In this document: positions 1-9,834 of the stretch, piece by piece
Numbering within the stretch: position 1 is the stretch's first letter
Layout of the letters: every line of letters begins with the position of its first letter
Source: an uncultured Sphingomonadaceae bacterium
GTDB lineage: Bacteria > Pseudomonadota > Alphaproteobacteria > Sphingomonadales > Sphingomonadaceae
Assembly (NCBI GenBank): GCA_947494305.1
Contig: CANLUL010000001.1
Span: 930,001-994,000, forward strand
Direction of reading: 5' to 3'
Length of the DNA stretch: 64,000 nt
Notes under the pieces: generated by a model
The model's input: only the letters and a program-made list of their open reading frames with translations
What the model was told of the DNA's origin: nothing
Databases searched by the model: none
Position numbers and translations under genes: made by a program

Positions 1-619
1 CTGTTGTAAGCATTTCACGTTGGAGGTTTTCTGGCAATTGATCAAAATAACCCAGCTGCTGCTCGATTGTTTCCAAACCTGTAACGGGCTTTTTCATATC
101 TCTAAACTGTGCCGCTAGCTTCTTATCGACACCTTCTGCTGAGCTGAGTCCTAGATTCGTTGTTTGTGCCGATGCTAGAGACAGTGCCGCCGCCCAGGTT
201 TCCATTCGATTTAACGCAAATTCAGGAATTTTAGATTTGTCGATCATCACATCCAACTCGTCGCGCAGCGATGGCTTGATGCGCTGTTCTACCTCTGGTT
301 GCTTTGTAGAGACTGCCAATTTGGAGAAGATTTTGGCTGCGGCTTGAGTGTCTTCTAGACCCAATACTTCGATAATCAGATTGTCCGATTCGGCTATCGA
401 TTTCTCCAACAAAGGAGTCCGCCATTGCACGTTTTTGGGCAATAGATGAATGGTTCCGAACATATAGGCGGAACCCAATTGATCTGGCTTTGTGCCGGTC
501 ACTTTCCAGAGAGCTGGCTTGCCTTCTGTCACCGTGTTCAGTTGTGCAGGTTCAGATGTGCTGCATGCCACCAATACGACGGCAAACATGGCGGCAACGA
601 GTGTTCTCAAATATTCCAT
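1..619 (-). CDS. TraB/GumN family lipoprotein, C-terminal part outside window
   Basis: The minus-strand reading frame opens with ATG at 619 and runs off the left edge, so only about 206 N-terminal residues are visible. It begins with a hydrophobic segment ending in a lipobox (LVAC at about residues 16-19), so it should be an envelope lipoprotein. The motif MFGTIHLLPKNV near residue 53 is the GTxH signature of the TraB/GumN family, whose members are proposed metal-dependent hydrolases of mostly unknown substrate. A second family block, GLETIEQQLGYFD, lies near residue 180. The next gene upstream is a paralogue in the same orientation, 43 bases away, so the two look like a duplicated operon. 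No strong Shine-Dalgarno sequence precedes the ATG; translation may depend on the upstream gene. The family call is solid, the biochemical role is unknown. Confidence 0.85.
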   Translation of the reverse strand, partial: MEYLRTLVAAMFAVVLVACSTSEPAQLNTVTEGKPALWKVTGTKPDQLGSAYMFGTIHLLPKNVQWRTPLLEKSIAESDNLIIEVLGLEDTQAAAKIFSKLAVSTKQPEVEQRIKPSLRDELDVMIDKSKIPEFALNRMETWAAALSLASAQTTNLGLSSAEGVDKKLAAQFRDMKKPVTGLETIEQQLGYFDQLPENLQREMLTT

Positions 620-662
620 GGACTATATCTGGGTATTATTTATTGAAAAGTAAGATCGCAAA

Positions 663-1604
663 TCAATATTCGATCTGTTCGGCGTTCAGTCCTTTTTCAG
701 CAAGTAGCTCCTGTAAGCTGCTTTTGCCAGCGAGATGTCCTGCGCCAACCGCCATAAACACCGTGCCAGGTTCATCCAATCGATCCTCCACCCATTCGGC
801 CCAATTGGCGTTTCGATTTGCCAGTAATGTGTCATATAGAATTTTATCTTCCAACCCTGCATTCATCAACTCAGCGAGAGCATCCGTGTCTGCTAAAGCC
901 CAGCGCGCGACCATATTGTTCATGCCATCGACCATTTCATCAACAGTTTCGATTGTGAAATTGAGAAAGCGGATTTGCGCATCTTCGGGTAGGTTATCGA
1001 AAAATCCCAGTTGCTGACGGGGTGTTTCAAGTCCGACGATTTTCATTTTTCTGGATTTTGCGAGGGCGGTCAGGTCCTTCTCGACCCCACTAGCAGAATC
1101 ATATCCATTTGCCATCAACGGTACGAGAGAGATATTCACGCTGGCGAACCAAAGTTCCAGCGGATCAAAGGATGCCAACGGCAACCCCAGCTTGGTCAGT
1201 GCTGCCTCGTATTTTTCGCGATCTCCAGAGTTTAGCTTATCGCGAACGGATTTCCCTGTCTGATCTATCGCCAGTTCATTGACTATTTTGACCATTTCTG
1301 CGGGATCAGGATCGATCATCTCTACAACGAGCTCATCAGAAGCGTCAAAAGCATCTTTTACCGCCTCGTCAAACCAGCTGAGTCCCGGTTTCAATATGTG
1401 TACGGTTCCAAAAAGATAAATGGTTGTGTCTTCATCCTTGATAACCCAGATCGCTGGATCTGGGTCGTCTGGGATTTGTGCAATTTCTGTTGAGGCTGGC
1501 GCCGTATCGCCGGCGGACGCTATTTCCTCATTTACAGTGGAACAAGCAGATAGAGCCAAAAAAAGTGGAATAGTCACTAATCGCTTGAACCAATTTTTAC
1601 GCAT
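663..1604 (-). CDS. TraB/GumN family lipoprotein
   Basis: This 313-residue protein starts with a lipoprotein signal (LALSAC near residues 17-22) and carries the GTxH motif FGTVHILKPGLSW near residue 65. It shares the GLETPRQQLGFFD block with its downstream neighbour, and a late VFMAVGAGHLAGKSSL segment contains the conserved GAGH of the family. Length is typical for a single-domain GumN-like protein. The ATG at 1604 is preceded by AGGAG with good spacing. Family members are annotated as putative metalloprotease-like proteins; the actual substrate is not known. Two tandem copies suggest duplication followed by divergence, since identity appears concentrated in the motifs. Confidence 0.85.
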   Translation of the reverse strand: MRKNWFKRLVTIPLFLALSACSTVNEEIASAGDTAPASTEIAQIPDDPDPAIWVIKDEDTTIYLFGTVHILKPGLSWFDEAVKDAFDASDELVVEMIDPDPAEMVKIVNELAIDQTGKSVRDKLNSGDREKYEAALTKLGLPLASFDPLELWFASVNISLVPLMANGYDSASGVEKDLTALAKSRKMKIVGLETPRQQLGFFDNLPEDAQIRFLNFTIETVDEMVDGMNNMVARWALADTDALAELMNAGLEDKILYDTLLANRNANWAEWVEDRLDEPGTVFMAVGAGHLAGKSSLQELLAEKGLNAEQIEY

Positions 1605-1759
1605 TCGGTATTGCTCCTGTCATTCAATTTCTTCTTCCGCTGGTTGATCTAAGTCAGCAAAAGACATTAAATACCAGCACAATTTTTATAGTCGGTGAAT
1701 AGAGACTGGCTTCAATTCCGACATAATGTTAACTGTTCGGTTAAACTAGGAGAAAAATC

Positions 1760-3859
1760 ATGCCCACAGTCCACGCCCGTACATGCCATATTTGTGAAGC
1801 CAATTGCGGTGTGCTGATTGAGGTAGAAGGGCGCGAGATTCTCTCCATAAAGGGAAATCCAGATCATGTACTGAGCCGAGGCCATATTTGCCCGAAAGCG
1901 ACGGCGATCGCCGATTTGCAAGATGATCCGGACCGTTTGCATAAGCCAGTGAAAAAAGTGGATGGCAAGTGGCAGGAAATTGGCTGGGAACAGGCATTTG
2001 CTGAAATCGCTTCAAAATTGACCAATATCAAAGGGCAGGGCGGTAAACCTGCCATGTATCTCGGCAATCCGAGCGCGCATGATTATGGGATTACAACGCA
2101 AGTTGGCCAGCTGCGTCGGGCTATTGGTCTTAAAAACCTCTATTCAGCGTCAACGCTCGATCAAATTCCGCATCACGTGGTGCAATATCATATGTATGGT
2201 CATGTATCGCTTTGTCCGGTGCCCGACATTGATCGTTCGCAATATCTGGTGATTGTGGGCGGTAACCCTGCCGCTTCCAACGGAAGTATCTGGACAGTTC
2301 CCGACTTTAAGAAACGCGTGAAAGAAATGCAGGCGCGTGACGGAAAGTTGATGGTGATTGACCCCAGGCGGACCGAAACGGCAAAGCTGGCGGATGAGCA
2401 TCATTTTGTGAAGCCGGGTACGGATACAGCCTTGTTTATTGCAATTCTAAAAGCAGTGTTGGATCGCAAGCCTGATCTCAACGAACAACTGAATATGCTG
2501 GTCGACGATAGTTGGAGCAATGTTGCACCGGCGATTTCCGGGTTTGATATGGCCAGTCTTTCTGCACATTGCGGTGTTTCAGAGGATGTCATTGAAGACA
2601 TCGCTGCCAACCTGAGCGATAATAAACCGGGGGCCATTTATGGCCGGATGGGTGTTTCTGTCACTGAATTTGGTACGCTTAACCAATGGCTGATACAGGC
2701 GATAAATATCGCGTCTGGGAACCTTAATCGCGAGGGCGGAACACTGGTTCCAGAACCGGCGCTAGACACCATCAATATTGTCGGCCGCGGTTCAGTGGAG
2801 AAAATCGATACCGCGCGCGGAGAAATGCCCAATATCATGGGTGAATTGCCAACCATTACTTTTGCGGAAGAAATGCTGCGGGAGGATGATGAACGGATTC
2901 GCGCTCTATTTGTCATGACCGGTAACCCCGTTCTTTCCGCCCCTGATGGCGCGCGCATGGACCGGGCACTGGAAACACTCGATCTGATGGTGTCCTTTGA
3001 TATGTACGTGACCGCCACCAGCTGCCATGCGGATTACATATTACCGCCATGTGGACCGCTGGAAAAAGACCATTATCCTTTCTTTTTCGGGCCATTGGCT
3101 GTGCGCAATTATGCGAGCTACTCACCAGCGATTTTCGATATGCCAGAAGGTGAAAAGGCTGACTGGGAGATTATTGCGGAACTGGCTCGTGCGATTTTTG
3201 CAGCTTCAGGCCAAGATATCCCCAATATCCGGGAACCACGCGATGTGCTGGACAATATGTTGCAAAGTTCCCCGCGTGGCATGACATTGGCGGAAATTGA
3301 GGCCGAGCCAAATGGCGTCGATCTGGGACCGCTCATGCCGCATTTGGAAGATCGCTTGCTGACCGACGATAAGAAGATTCAGGCGGCGCATCCCGATTTC
3401 CTCGACGAGTTGAAGCGTTTCGCGGTTTCGCTCACCGAGCGGCAGCCTGATGCGCTTAGCCTGATCGGTCGTCGTCATGTCCGTCAGAATAATAGCTGGC
3501 TGGCCAATTCAAAACGCCTTCAAAAGGGGCCTAATCGCTGCACATTGATGATTAATCCATCAGATGCGGCTGAGCGCGGTCTGTCTGATGGCGATATGGC
3601 GACGGTCGAAAGCCGGGTGAACAGCGTCGATATTATCGTCGAAATTACCGATGACGTCATGGCGGGAGTAGTTTCAATGCCGCACGGATTCGGTCATCGG
3701 CGGGATGGCGTTGAACTATCTGTAGCCCGTGAAAATCCGAATGTTTCAATCAATGATCTGACTGATCCAGAGCTTTATGACCGATTGTCTGGAAACGCGG
3801 TTTTGAATGCGACGCCTGTGACTGTTGTGAAAGTGGAAGAACTGGTTGCGGCGGAATAG
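1760..3859 (+). CDS. molybdopterin-dependent oxidoreductase with N-terminal [4Fe-4S] domain
   Basis: This 699-residue protein belongs to the DMSO reductase/formate dehydrogenase superfamily (BisC-like). Cysteines C9, C12, C16 and C44 (CHICEANC ... HICPKA) form the N-terminal iron-sulphur motif. The middle part has the usual molybdopterin-binding blocks (IVGGNPAASNGS near 175 and VIDPRRTETAKLAD near 205), and the C-terminal molydopterin-dinucleotide-binding domain starts around residue 580. There is no twin-arginine leader, so it should act in the cytoplasm. The ATG at 1760 follows AGGAG at 1748-1752. It is monocistronic, with no adjacent electron-transfer subunits or cofactor genes, so substrate and partner cannot be inferred. 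The stretch before the start (1605-1759) holds no gene. Confidence 0.85.
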   Translation: MPTVHARTCHICEANCGVLIEVEGREILSIKGNPDHVLSRGHICPKATAIADLQDDPDRLHKPVKKVDGKWQEIGWEQAFAEIASKLTNIKGQGGKPAMYLGNPSAHDYGITTQVGQLRRAIGLKNLYSASTLDQIPHHVVQYHMYGHVSLCPVPDIDRSQYLVIVGGNPAASNGSIWTVPDFKKRVKEMQARDGKLMVIDPRRTETAKLADEHHFVKPGTDTALFIAILKAVLDRKPDLNEQLNMLVDDSWSNVAPAISGFDMASLSAHCGVSEDVIEDIAANLSDNKPGAIYGRMGVSVTEFGTLNQWLIQAINIASGNLNREGGTLVPEPALDTINIVGRGSVEKIDTARGEMPNIMGELPTITFAEEMLREDDERIRALFVMTGNPVLSAPDGARMDRALETLDLMVSFDMYVTATSCHADYILPPCGPLEKDHYPFFFGPLAVRNYASYSPAIFDMPEGEKADWEIIAELARAIFAASGQDIPNIREPRDVLDNMLQSSPRGMTLAEIEAEPNGVDLGPLMPHLEDRLLTDDKKIQAAHPDFLDELKRFAVSLTERQPDALSLIGRRHVRQNNSWLANSKRLQKGPNRCTLMINPSDAAERGLSDGDMATVESRVNSVDIIVEITDDVMAGVVSMPHGFGHRRDGVELSVARENPNVSINDLTDPELYDRLSGNAVLNATPVTVVKVEELVAAE

Positions 3860-3863
3860 GTCT

Positions 3864-3952
3864 CCGTCATTGCGAGCGAAGGGAAGCAATCCAGAGCGTT
3901 GTTAATAGTCGCTCTGGATTGCCGCGTCGCCTTCGGCTCCTCGCAATGACGG
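3864..3952. repeat. dispersed palindromic repeat (CGTCATTGCGAG type)
   Basis: Outer arms CCGTCATTGCGAG (from 3864) and CTCGCAATGACGG (to 3952) are exact reverse complements. A second pair of inner arms, CAATCCAGAGCG and CGCTCTGGATTG, is also perfectly complementary. The whole can fold into one long hairpin with an internal loop. Sequences of this type are widespread non-coding repeats in proteobacterial genomes. It lies between the oxidoreductase gene and glyQ, where it may also act as a transcription barrier. Confidence 0.85.
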
Positions 3953-4028
3953 ATTCCTCCCTTGACCCTCTGCCGCCCTTTCGCCAAAGCAGCCGTTATA
4001 TATTGCAGCCGCGAAGAAAGCCTTCATT

Positions 4029-4901
4029 TTGACCAATAAGAAGCCTCTCAGCTTCCAGCAGATTATCCTGAAACTCCATGAATATTGGGGCGAACGGGGC
4101 TGCTCCATCTTGCAGCCCTATGATCTGGAAATGGGGGCAGGGACGTTCCATCCCGCCACTACATTGCGCGCCCTTGGCCCTGATCCCTGGAATGCCGCCT
4201 TTGCGCAGCCTTGCCGTCGTCCAACCGATGGTCGATATGGTGAGAATCCGAACCGCCTGCAGCATTATTATCAATATCAGGTGGTGCTAAAACCTTCACC
4301 GCCGGATATTCAGCAGCTCTATCTCGATAGTTTGACTGCCATCGGCATTGATCCGATGCTCCACGACATTCGTTTTGTCGAGGATGACTGGGAAAGCCCA
4401 ACGCTCGGCGCCTGGGGTTTAGGCTGGGAAGTCTGGTGCGATGGCATGGAAGTCACGCAGTTTACCTATTTCCAACAAATGGGCGGCTTTGACTGCAAGC
4501 CTGTCGCGGGCGAGCTGACCTACGGTTTGGAACGCCTCGCTATGTATATTCAGGGTGTCGATAGCGTCTACGATCTCGATTATAACGGTAATGGAGTCAG
4601 TTACGGCGATATCTTCCTAGAGAATGAGAAGCAGATGTCGGAATGGAATTTCGAGGTTGCTGATACCTATACACTGTTTGAAGCCTTTAAAATGGCGACG
4701 AAAGAATGTGAGCAATGTCTGGAAAAAAAACTACCTCTTCCTGCCTATGAGCAGGCGATCAAGGCCAGTCATGTGTTTAACCTGTTGCAGGCGCGTGGCG
4801 TGATTTCCGTGCAGGAACGGGCCAGCTATATGGGGCAGGTGCGCGATCTCGCGAAAGGGTCCTGTGAGGCCTATATGGCGAAAAACGGGTGGACAGCATA
4901 A
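4029..4901 (+). CDS. glyQ: glycyl-tRNA synthetase alpha subunit
   Basis: This is the 290-residue catalytic alpha subunit of the bacterial alpha2beta2 glycyl-tRNA synthetase, which makes glycyl-AMP and charges tRNA-Gly in the cytoplasm. Highly conserved family blocks are visible throughout: [17 protein letters not shown] at the start, [19 protein letters not shown] near 38 and [13 protein letters not shown] near 150. Length matches the family. The start is TTG at 4029, directly before [11 protein letters not shown]; no better ATG precedes the conserved domain. It overlaps glyS at TAATG (4899-4903), giving translational coupling of the two subunits. Confidence 0.97.
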   Translation: MTNKKPLSFQQIILKLHEYWGERGCSILQPYDLEMGAGTFHPATTLRALGPDPWNAAFAQPCRRPTDGRYGENPNRLQHYYQYQVVLKPSPPDIQQLYLDSLTAIGIDPMLHDIRFVEDDWESPTLGAWGLGWEVWCDGMEVTQFTYFQQMGGFDCKPVAGELTYGLERLAMYIQGVDSVYDLDYNGNGVSYGDIFLENEKQMSEWNFEVADTYTLFEAFKMATKECEQCLEKKLPLPAYEQAIKASHVFNLLQARGVISVQERASYMGQVRDLAKGSCEAYMAKNGWTA

Positions 4902-7135
4902 TGGCTGATTTCCTGCTCGAACTGCTCTCCGAAGAAATTCCCGCGCGAATGCAAGCGAAGGCGCGTGCTGATCTGGAGCGGCTGTTTGTGGCGCAGATGG
5001 ACGAAGCCGGCCTGAAAGCCTCCGGCATCACGGTTTATTCGACGCCAAGGCGGCTTGCGCTGATTGCGAAAGACCTGCCAGCTCAGACCGAAGCCGTCAG
5101 CGAAGAGTCCAAAGGACCGCCGGAAGCGGCTCCGGATCAGGCAGTGGACGGTTTCTGCCGCAAAAACGGTGTGACCCGCGATCAGCTGGAAGTGCGCGAT
5201 GTCAAAGGGCGTCCGACTTATTTTGCGGTGATCAACAAACCGGGTCAGGACACGAAAGAAGTTCTCGCAGCTGCCATTCCGGCGATGATCAAGGCTTTCC
5301 CATGGCCAAAATCGATGCGCTGGGGTGATCAGAGCCAAAGCACCGAGAGCTTGCGCTGGGTGCGGCCTTTGAGCGGAATTGTCGCGATATTGGGTGATGA
5401 TCTGGTTGCATGCGAAATTGACGGCGTGACGTCGGGTTGTGAGACGGTCGGACATAGATTTCACCATGACGGCATGATTACCATCGGCAATGCCGGTGAT
5501 TATGCTGAAAAGCTGCGCGCCTGCCATGTTCTGGTTGATCATGAAGAACGGCAGAATATCGTTCGCGATGGCGCAGCCAAGGCAGCATTGGATGCGGGTC
5601 TGGAGCTGGTTGCCGATGAAGGTCTAGTCATTGAAAATGCCGGTTTGACCGAATGGCCTGTGCCGTTGCTCGGCAGTTTTGATCCCGCGTTTCTGGATGT
5701 GCCCGAAGAGGTGATCCAGCTGACTGCGCGGGTGAATCAGAAATATTTTGTGGTGCATGACAAATCAGGCAATCTGGCGCCAAATTTCATCTGTACGGCA
5801 AATATCGATGCCTTCGATGGCGGTAAAGCCATTGTCGCAGGCAATGAGAAGGTCCTCACGGCGCGGCTTGCCGATGCGAAATTCTTCTGGGAACTTGACC
5901 AAAAGACGCCGCTGGAGGATCATGCGAAGAAATTGAGCAACATTGTGTTCCATGAAAAGCTGGGAACGGTTGCCGACAAGGTAGAGCGTGTGGCCAAGTT
6001 GGCCGAGTGGCTGGTTTCTTTAGAAGGGAATGGTTTTTACCAGTCCAGCCCCGGCGATACACTTCATGGTGAAGTGTCTGAGGCCGCACGTCTCTGCAAA
6101 GCCGATCTCGTCACCGAAATGGTGGGCGAGTTCCCCGATCTGCAAGGATTGATGGGCGGCTATTATGCAGAGAAACAAGGTAAGTCGCAGGCAGTCGCCA
6201 ACGCGATCCGTGATCACTATAAGCCGGTGGGGCAGGGCGATGAAGTTCCGACTGATCCGGTGACGGTGGCGGTGAGTTTGGCGGATAAGTTGGATACGAT
6301 TGCTGCATTTTTCTACGAAGATATGCCACCAACGGGATCAAAAGATCCTTTTGCGCTGAGGCGAGCAGCCCTTGGAGTGATTGCGCTAATTCAAGAATCA
6401 AACCTTCGACTGCCGCTAACACATGCTTTGACTTTGGCAATTGCTTACTTAGGACGAATTTTGGGTGCAGACGCAGCTCAAAAAGTAAACGAATATTTGA
6501 GTGCGATGGAAGCAATTGGACTTGATGTAAGCCAAGAGGATTTCGACAAAGCGAAAGAGGCTGCTCTTCGACCTTACATTTCAGACGAAGGAAAGGCTGA
6601 CCTTGTTCACAAAAGAATGCGACCGGCTGTTTCCGCAATTCTGGACTTCTTCGCCGACCGCCTAAAAGTCCAACAACGCGAAGCGGGCGTCCGTCACGAC
6701 CTGATCGACGCTGTGTTTTCGCTGGGCGGAGAAGATGATCTGGTCCGCCTGCTCGCCCGGGTGAAGGCTTTACAGGCATTTGTGGAGACTGGGGACGGAG
6801 AAAATCTGCTCGCCGGCTATAAGCGAGCTTCGAACATATTGAAGAAAGAGGGAAATGAAACCGGTGAGGTGACTTATGCTCCGGAACCCGCCGAAACCGC
6901 TCTTATCAACGCGCTGAACACCGCCGAACCCAAAGCCTCCGAAGCAATCGAAGCTGAGGATTTTGAAGGTGCCATGGCGGCATTGGCATTATTACGTGCA
7001 CCGATTGATGCCTTTTTCGATACTGTGACTGTCAATGATGATGATCCTGCCAAGCGGGCTGCAAGACTAGGGCTTCTTGCACGAATTCGCGATGCTATTC
7101 ACAAGGTTGCTGATTTCTCCAAAATAGAAGGTTGA
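4901..7135 (+). CDS. glyS: glycyl-tRNA synthetase beta subunit
   Basis: This is the tRNA-binding beta subunit that partners GlyQ. The ATG at 4901 overlaps the glyQ stop, giving 744 residues; a GTG twelve bases upstream is possible but less likely. The N-terminus ADFLLELLSEEIPARMQ and the PFPWPKSMRWG-like block (KAFPWPKSMRWG near 140) are diagnostic, as is the SKDPFALRRAALG block near 480. It is longer than the E. coli protein (about 690). The extra length sits after residue 490, where roughly bases 6340-6640 show lower GC and different codon choice (more GGA, CGA, GCA) than the flanks. The gene ends two bases before ppdK. Function is certain; the origin of the atypical segment is open. Confidence 0.96.
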   Translation: MADFLLELLSEEIPARMQAKARADLERLFVAQMDEAGLKASGITVYSTPRRLALIAKDLPAQTEAVSEESKGPPEAAPDQAVDGFCRKNGVTRDQLEVRDVKGRPTYFAVINKPGQDTKEVLAAAIPAMIKAFPWPKSMRWGDQSQSTESLRWVRPLSGIVAILGDDLVACEIDGVTSGCETVGHRFHHDGMITIGNAGDYAEKLRACHVLVDHEERQNIVRDGAAKAALDAGLELVADEGLVIENAGLTEWPVPLLGSFDPAFLDVPEEVIQLTARVNQKYFVVHDKSGNLAPNFICTANIDAFDGGKAIVAGNEKVLTARLADAKFFWELDQKTPLEDHAKKLSNIVFHEKLGTVADKVERVAKLAEWLVSLEGNGFYQSSPGDTLHGEVSEAARLCKADLVTEMVGEFPDLQGLMGGYYAEKQGKSQAVANAIRDHYKPVGQGDEVPTDPVTVAVSLADKLDTIAAFFYEDMPPTGSKDPFALRRAALGVIALIQESNLRLPLTHALTLAIAYLGRILGADAAQKVNEYLSAMEAIGLDVSQEDFDKAKEAALRPYISDEGKADLVHKRMRPAVSAILDFFADRLKVQQREAGVRHDLIDAVFSLGGEDDLVRLLARVKALQAFVETGDGENLLAGYKRASNILKKEGNETGEVTYAPEPAETALINALNTAEPKASEAIEAEDFEGAMAALALLRAPIDAFFDTVTVNDDDPAKRAARLGLLARIRDAIHKVADFSKIEG

Positions 7136-7137
7136 AT

Positions 7138-9822
7138 ATGACCCAATATGTATATCGGTTTGGTGGCGGAATGGACGCAGATGGTGCGCCTACGGCAAAA
7201 ACAGATGCGATTAACCTGTTGGGTGGAAAGGGCGCAAACCTGGCTGAAATGGCCAACATTGGCCTTCCTGTACCTCCTGGTTTCACCATTTCCACGGAAA
7301 TGTGCACCCAGTATATGAATAATGCCGGGCAATACCCAGATAGCCTGTCCGCAGAAGTGAAGCAGGGTGTGGCGCATATTGAGGCTGTGACCGGCAAGGT
7401 ATTTGGTGATGCCGCTGATCCCCTGCTGGTTTCCGTTCGTTCGGGTGCCCGGGCATCCATGCCGGGTATGATGGATACCGTGCTCAATCTCGGTTTGAAT
7501 GATGAAACCGTGGAAGGCCTGGCAAAAACCTCTGGTGACGAACGTTTCGCCTGGGACAGCTATCGCCGGTTCATCCAGATGTATAGCGATGTGGTGCTTC
7601 AGCTTGATCATGACGCTTTTGAGGAAGCTCTTGAAATAGCAAAAGAAGACAATGGATTCTTCACGGATACTGAGATGGAGTCTCAGCATTGGAAAGCGCT
7701 GGTTGCCGAATACAAGGGTCTTGTAGAAGAAGAATGGGGGAAACCCTTTCCGCAGGACGTCAATGATCAGCTTTGGGGCGCCGTCAGCGCCGTGTTTGGC
7801 AGCTGGCAGGCGGATCGCGCCAAAGTTTACCGCCGATTGAATGATATACCCTCCGAATGGGGCACAGCGGTCAATGTGCAGGCGATGGTATTTGGCAATA
7901 TGGGTGAAACCAGTGCAACTGGCGTGGCGTTTACGCGTAATCCTTCCACTGGTGATGCGGCCTATTACGGCGAATGGTTGATCAACGCGCAGGGAGAGGA
8001 TGTCGTTGCCGGCATCCGGACGCCTCAATATCTCTCCAAAGCTGCGCGGGAAGAAGCCAATGCCAAGCCACTTTCCATGGAAGAGGCGATGACCGAGACT
8101 TACGGAGAGTTGACAGATGTCTTTGACCTGCTGGAACGCCATTATCGTGACATGCAGGATATCGAATTTACAGTAGAACGCGGTAAATTATGGATGTTGC
8201 AGACCCGCTCCGGGAAGAGGACCGCCAAGGCTGCCCTGAAAATCGCGGTGGATATGGCGAATGATGGCTTGATTACGCAGGAAGAGGCCGTTGCGCGGGT
8301 TGATCCGATGGCACTTGATCAATTGCTCCACCCGACACTTGATCCTGAAGCACAAAGAGATGTTTTAACGACCGGATTGCCGGCGTCCCCAGGTGCGGCT
8401 TCCGGTGTAATTGCTTTTGATGCTGATACCGCCGAACGTCGTGCGGAACTGGGTGAGAATGTCATCCTTGTACGGATCGAGACATCGCCGGAAGATATTC
8501 ACGGAATGCATGCCGCAAAAGGCATATTGACGGCACGTGGCGGCATGACGTCACATGCCGCTGTTGTGGCCAGAGGTATGGGAAGACCATGCGTTTCCGG
8601 CGCAGGCAGCCTGTCCATCAACAATGAAACACGGTTGTTGAAAGTTGGTGATCGCGAATTTCACGAAGGCGATGTTTTGACGATCGATGGCAGCAATGGC
8701 CAGGTTATGGCCGGTGAAGTGGAAACAATTCAACCGGAACTGGTTGGCGATTTTGGCGTGTTGATGGAATGGGCAGATAAAGTCCGTCGGCTTCGCGTCC
8801 GGACCAACGCTGAAACACCCCAGGATTGCAGGGTAGCGAGAGAGTTTGGCGCTGAAGGTATCGGTCTTTGCCGGACCGAACATATGTTCTTTGAAGCCAG
8901 CCGGATAACCGCCGTGCGACAAATGATCCTGGCGCATGATGAAAAAGGGCGGCGAACCGCACTGGACAAACTTTTGCCCGAACAACGTGATGATTTTCGG
9001 CAGATATTCGAAGTAATGGTCGGCCTTCCGGTGACCATTCGGTTGCTCGACCCTCCGTTGCACGAATTTTTACCGCACCATGATAGTGAATTTGAAGACG
9101 TAGCAGCAGCGGCAGATGTTGGCATCGAAACCCTCAAGCAGCGCGCAAGTGAGTTACACGAATTCAATCCCATGCTGGGGCATCGTGGGTGCCGCCTTGG
9201 CGTGACTTATCCGGAAATCTACGAAATGCAGGCGCGGGCGATATTTGAGGCGGCTTGTGAAGTTGCAGAAGCCAGCGGTGAAGCGCCAATTCCGGAAGTG
9301 ATGATACCATTGGTAGTTACGGCGCGGGAACTGGAGTTGATGAAAGATGCTGTAGACCGGATGGCGAAAGAGGTGTTTGCCGAAAAAGGTCGTGAGATTG
9401 AATATCTGGTTGGCACCATGATCGAACTGCCGCGGGCAGCGCTTATGGCTGACAAGATCGCAGAACATGGCGAATTTTTCAGCTTTGGAACCAACGATTT
9501 GACGCAAACCACCTTGGGAGTATCCCGCGATGATGCGGGGCGTTTCCTTACCCAATATGTCGACAAAGGCATTTTTCCCCGCGATCCGTTTGTCAGCCTT
9601 GATATCGAAGGTGTGGGCCAGTTGATTGAACTGGCAGCCAAACGCGGCAAGAAAACACGATCCAATATTAAGCTGGGCATTTGTGGGGAGCATGGTGGTG
9701 ATCCGGCATCCATCTCGTTTTGTGAAGAAACTGGGCTCGATTATGTCAGCGCTTCACCTTATCGCGTGCCCATTGCACGATTGGCCGCCGCGCAGGCCGC
9801 GTTGGCGAAGCGTAAGGATTAA
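7138..9822 (+). CDS. ppdK: pyruvate, phosphate dikinase
   Basis: This enzyme of about 894 residues interconverts pyruvate, ATP and phosphate with PEP, AMP and pyrophosphate, in the cytoplasm. The N-terminal ATP-grasp domain begins with LLGGKGANLAEMANIGLPVP. The central swivelling domain has the phospho-histidine motif GGMTSHAAVVARGMGRPC near residue 460. The C-terminal PEP-utilising barrel has GTNDLTQTTLGVSRDD and GICGEHGGDPASI. ATG 7138 follows GAAGG with proper spacing; a TTG six bases earlier is also in frame. It sits directly behind glyQS, an arrangement also seen in other alphaproteobacteria. It may support gluconeogenic PEP formation. Confidence 0.96.
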   Translation: MTQYVYRFGGGMDADGAPTAKTDAINLLGGKGANLAEMANIGLPVPPGFTISTEMCTQYMNNAGQYPDSLSAEVKQGVAHIEAVTGKVFGDAADPLLVSVRSGARASMPGMMDTVLNLGLNDETVEGLAKTSGDERFAWDSYRRFIQMYSDVVLQLDHDAFEEALEIAKEDNGFFTDTEMESQHWKALVAEYKGLVEEEWGKPFPQDVNDQLWGAVSAVFGSWQADRAKVYRRLNDIPSEWGTAVNVQAMVFGNMGETSATGVAFTRNPSTGDAAYYGEWLINAQGEDVVAGIRTPQYLSKAAREEANAKPLSMEEAMTETYGELTDVFDLLERHYRDMQDIEFTVERGKLWMLQTRSGKRTAKAALKIAVDMANDGLITQEEAVARVDPMALDQLLHPTLDPEAQRDVLTTGLPASPGAASGVIAFDADTAERRAELGENVILVRIETSPEDIHGMHAAKGILTARGGMTSHAAVVARGMGRPCVSGAGSLSINNETRLLKVGDREFHEGDVLTIDGSNGQVMAGEVETIQPELVGDFGVLMEWADKVRRLRVRTNAETPQDCRVAREFGAEGIGLCRTEHMFFEASRITAVRQMILAHDEKGRRTALDKLLPEQRDDFRQIFEVMVGLPVTIRLLDPPLHEFLPHHDSEFEDVAAAADVGIETLKQRASELHEFNPMLGHRGCRLGVTYPEIYEMQARAIFEAACEVAEASGEAPIPEVMIPLVVTARELELMKDAVDRMAKEVFAEKGREIEYLVGTMIELPRAALMADKIAEHGEFFSFGTNDLTQTTLGVSRDDAGRFLTQYVDKGIFPRDPFVSLDIEGVGQLIELAAKRGKKTRSNIKLGICGEHGGDPASISFCEETGLDYVSASPYRVPIARLAAAQAALAKRKD

Positions 9823-9834
9823 ACCTACAGGAGT

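Noticed and set aside
1728-1748. CtrA-like TTAA...TTAA site before the oxidoreductase gene
   Set aside because: The spacing is eight bases where the CtrA consensus needs seven, and it directly abuts the ribosome site.
6111-6779. 222-codon Pro-rich frame opposite glyS
   Set aside because: Antisense shadow of glyS with biased low-complexity composition and no family resemblance.
7099-8142. 347-codon open frame opposite glyS/ppdK
   Set aside because: It lies fully antisense to the conserved ppdK coding sequence, has no recognisable domain and no ribosome site; its length follows from ppdK codon usage.
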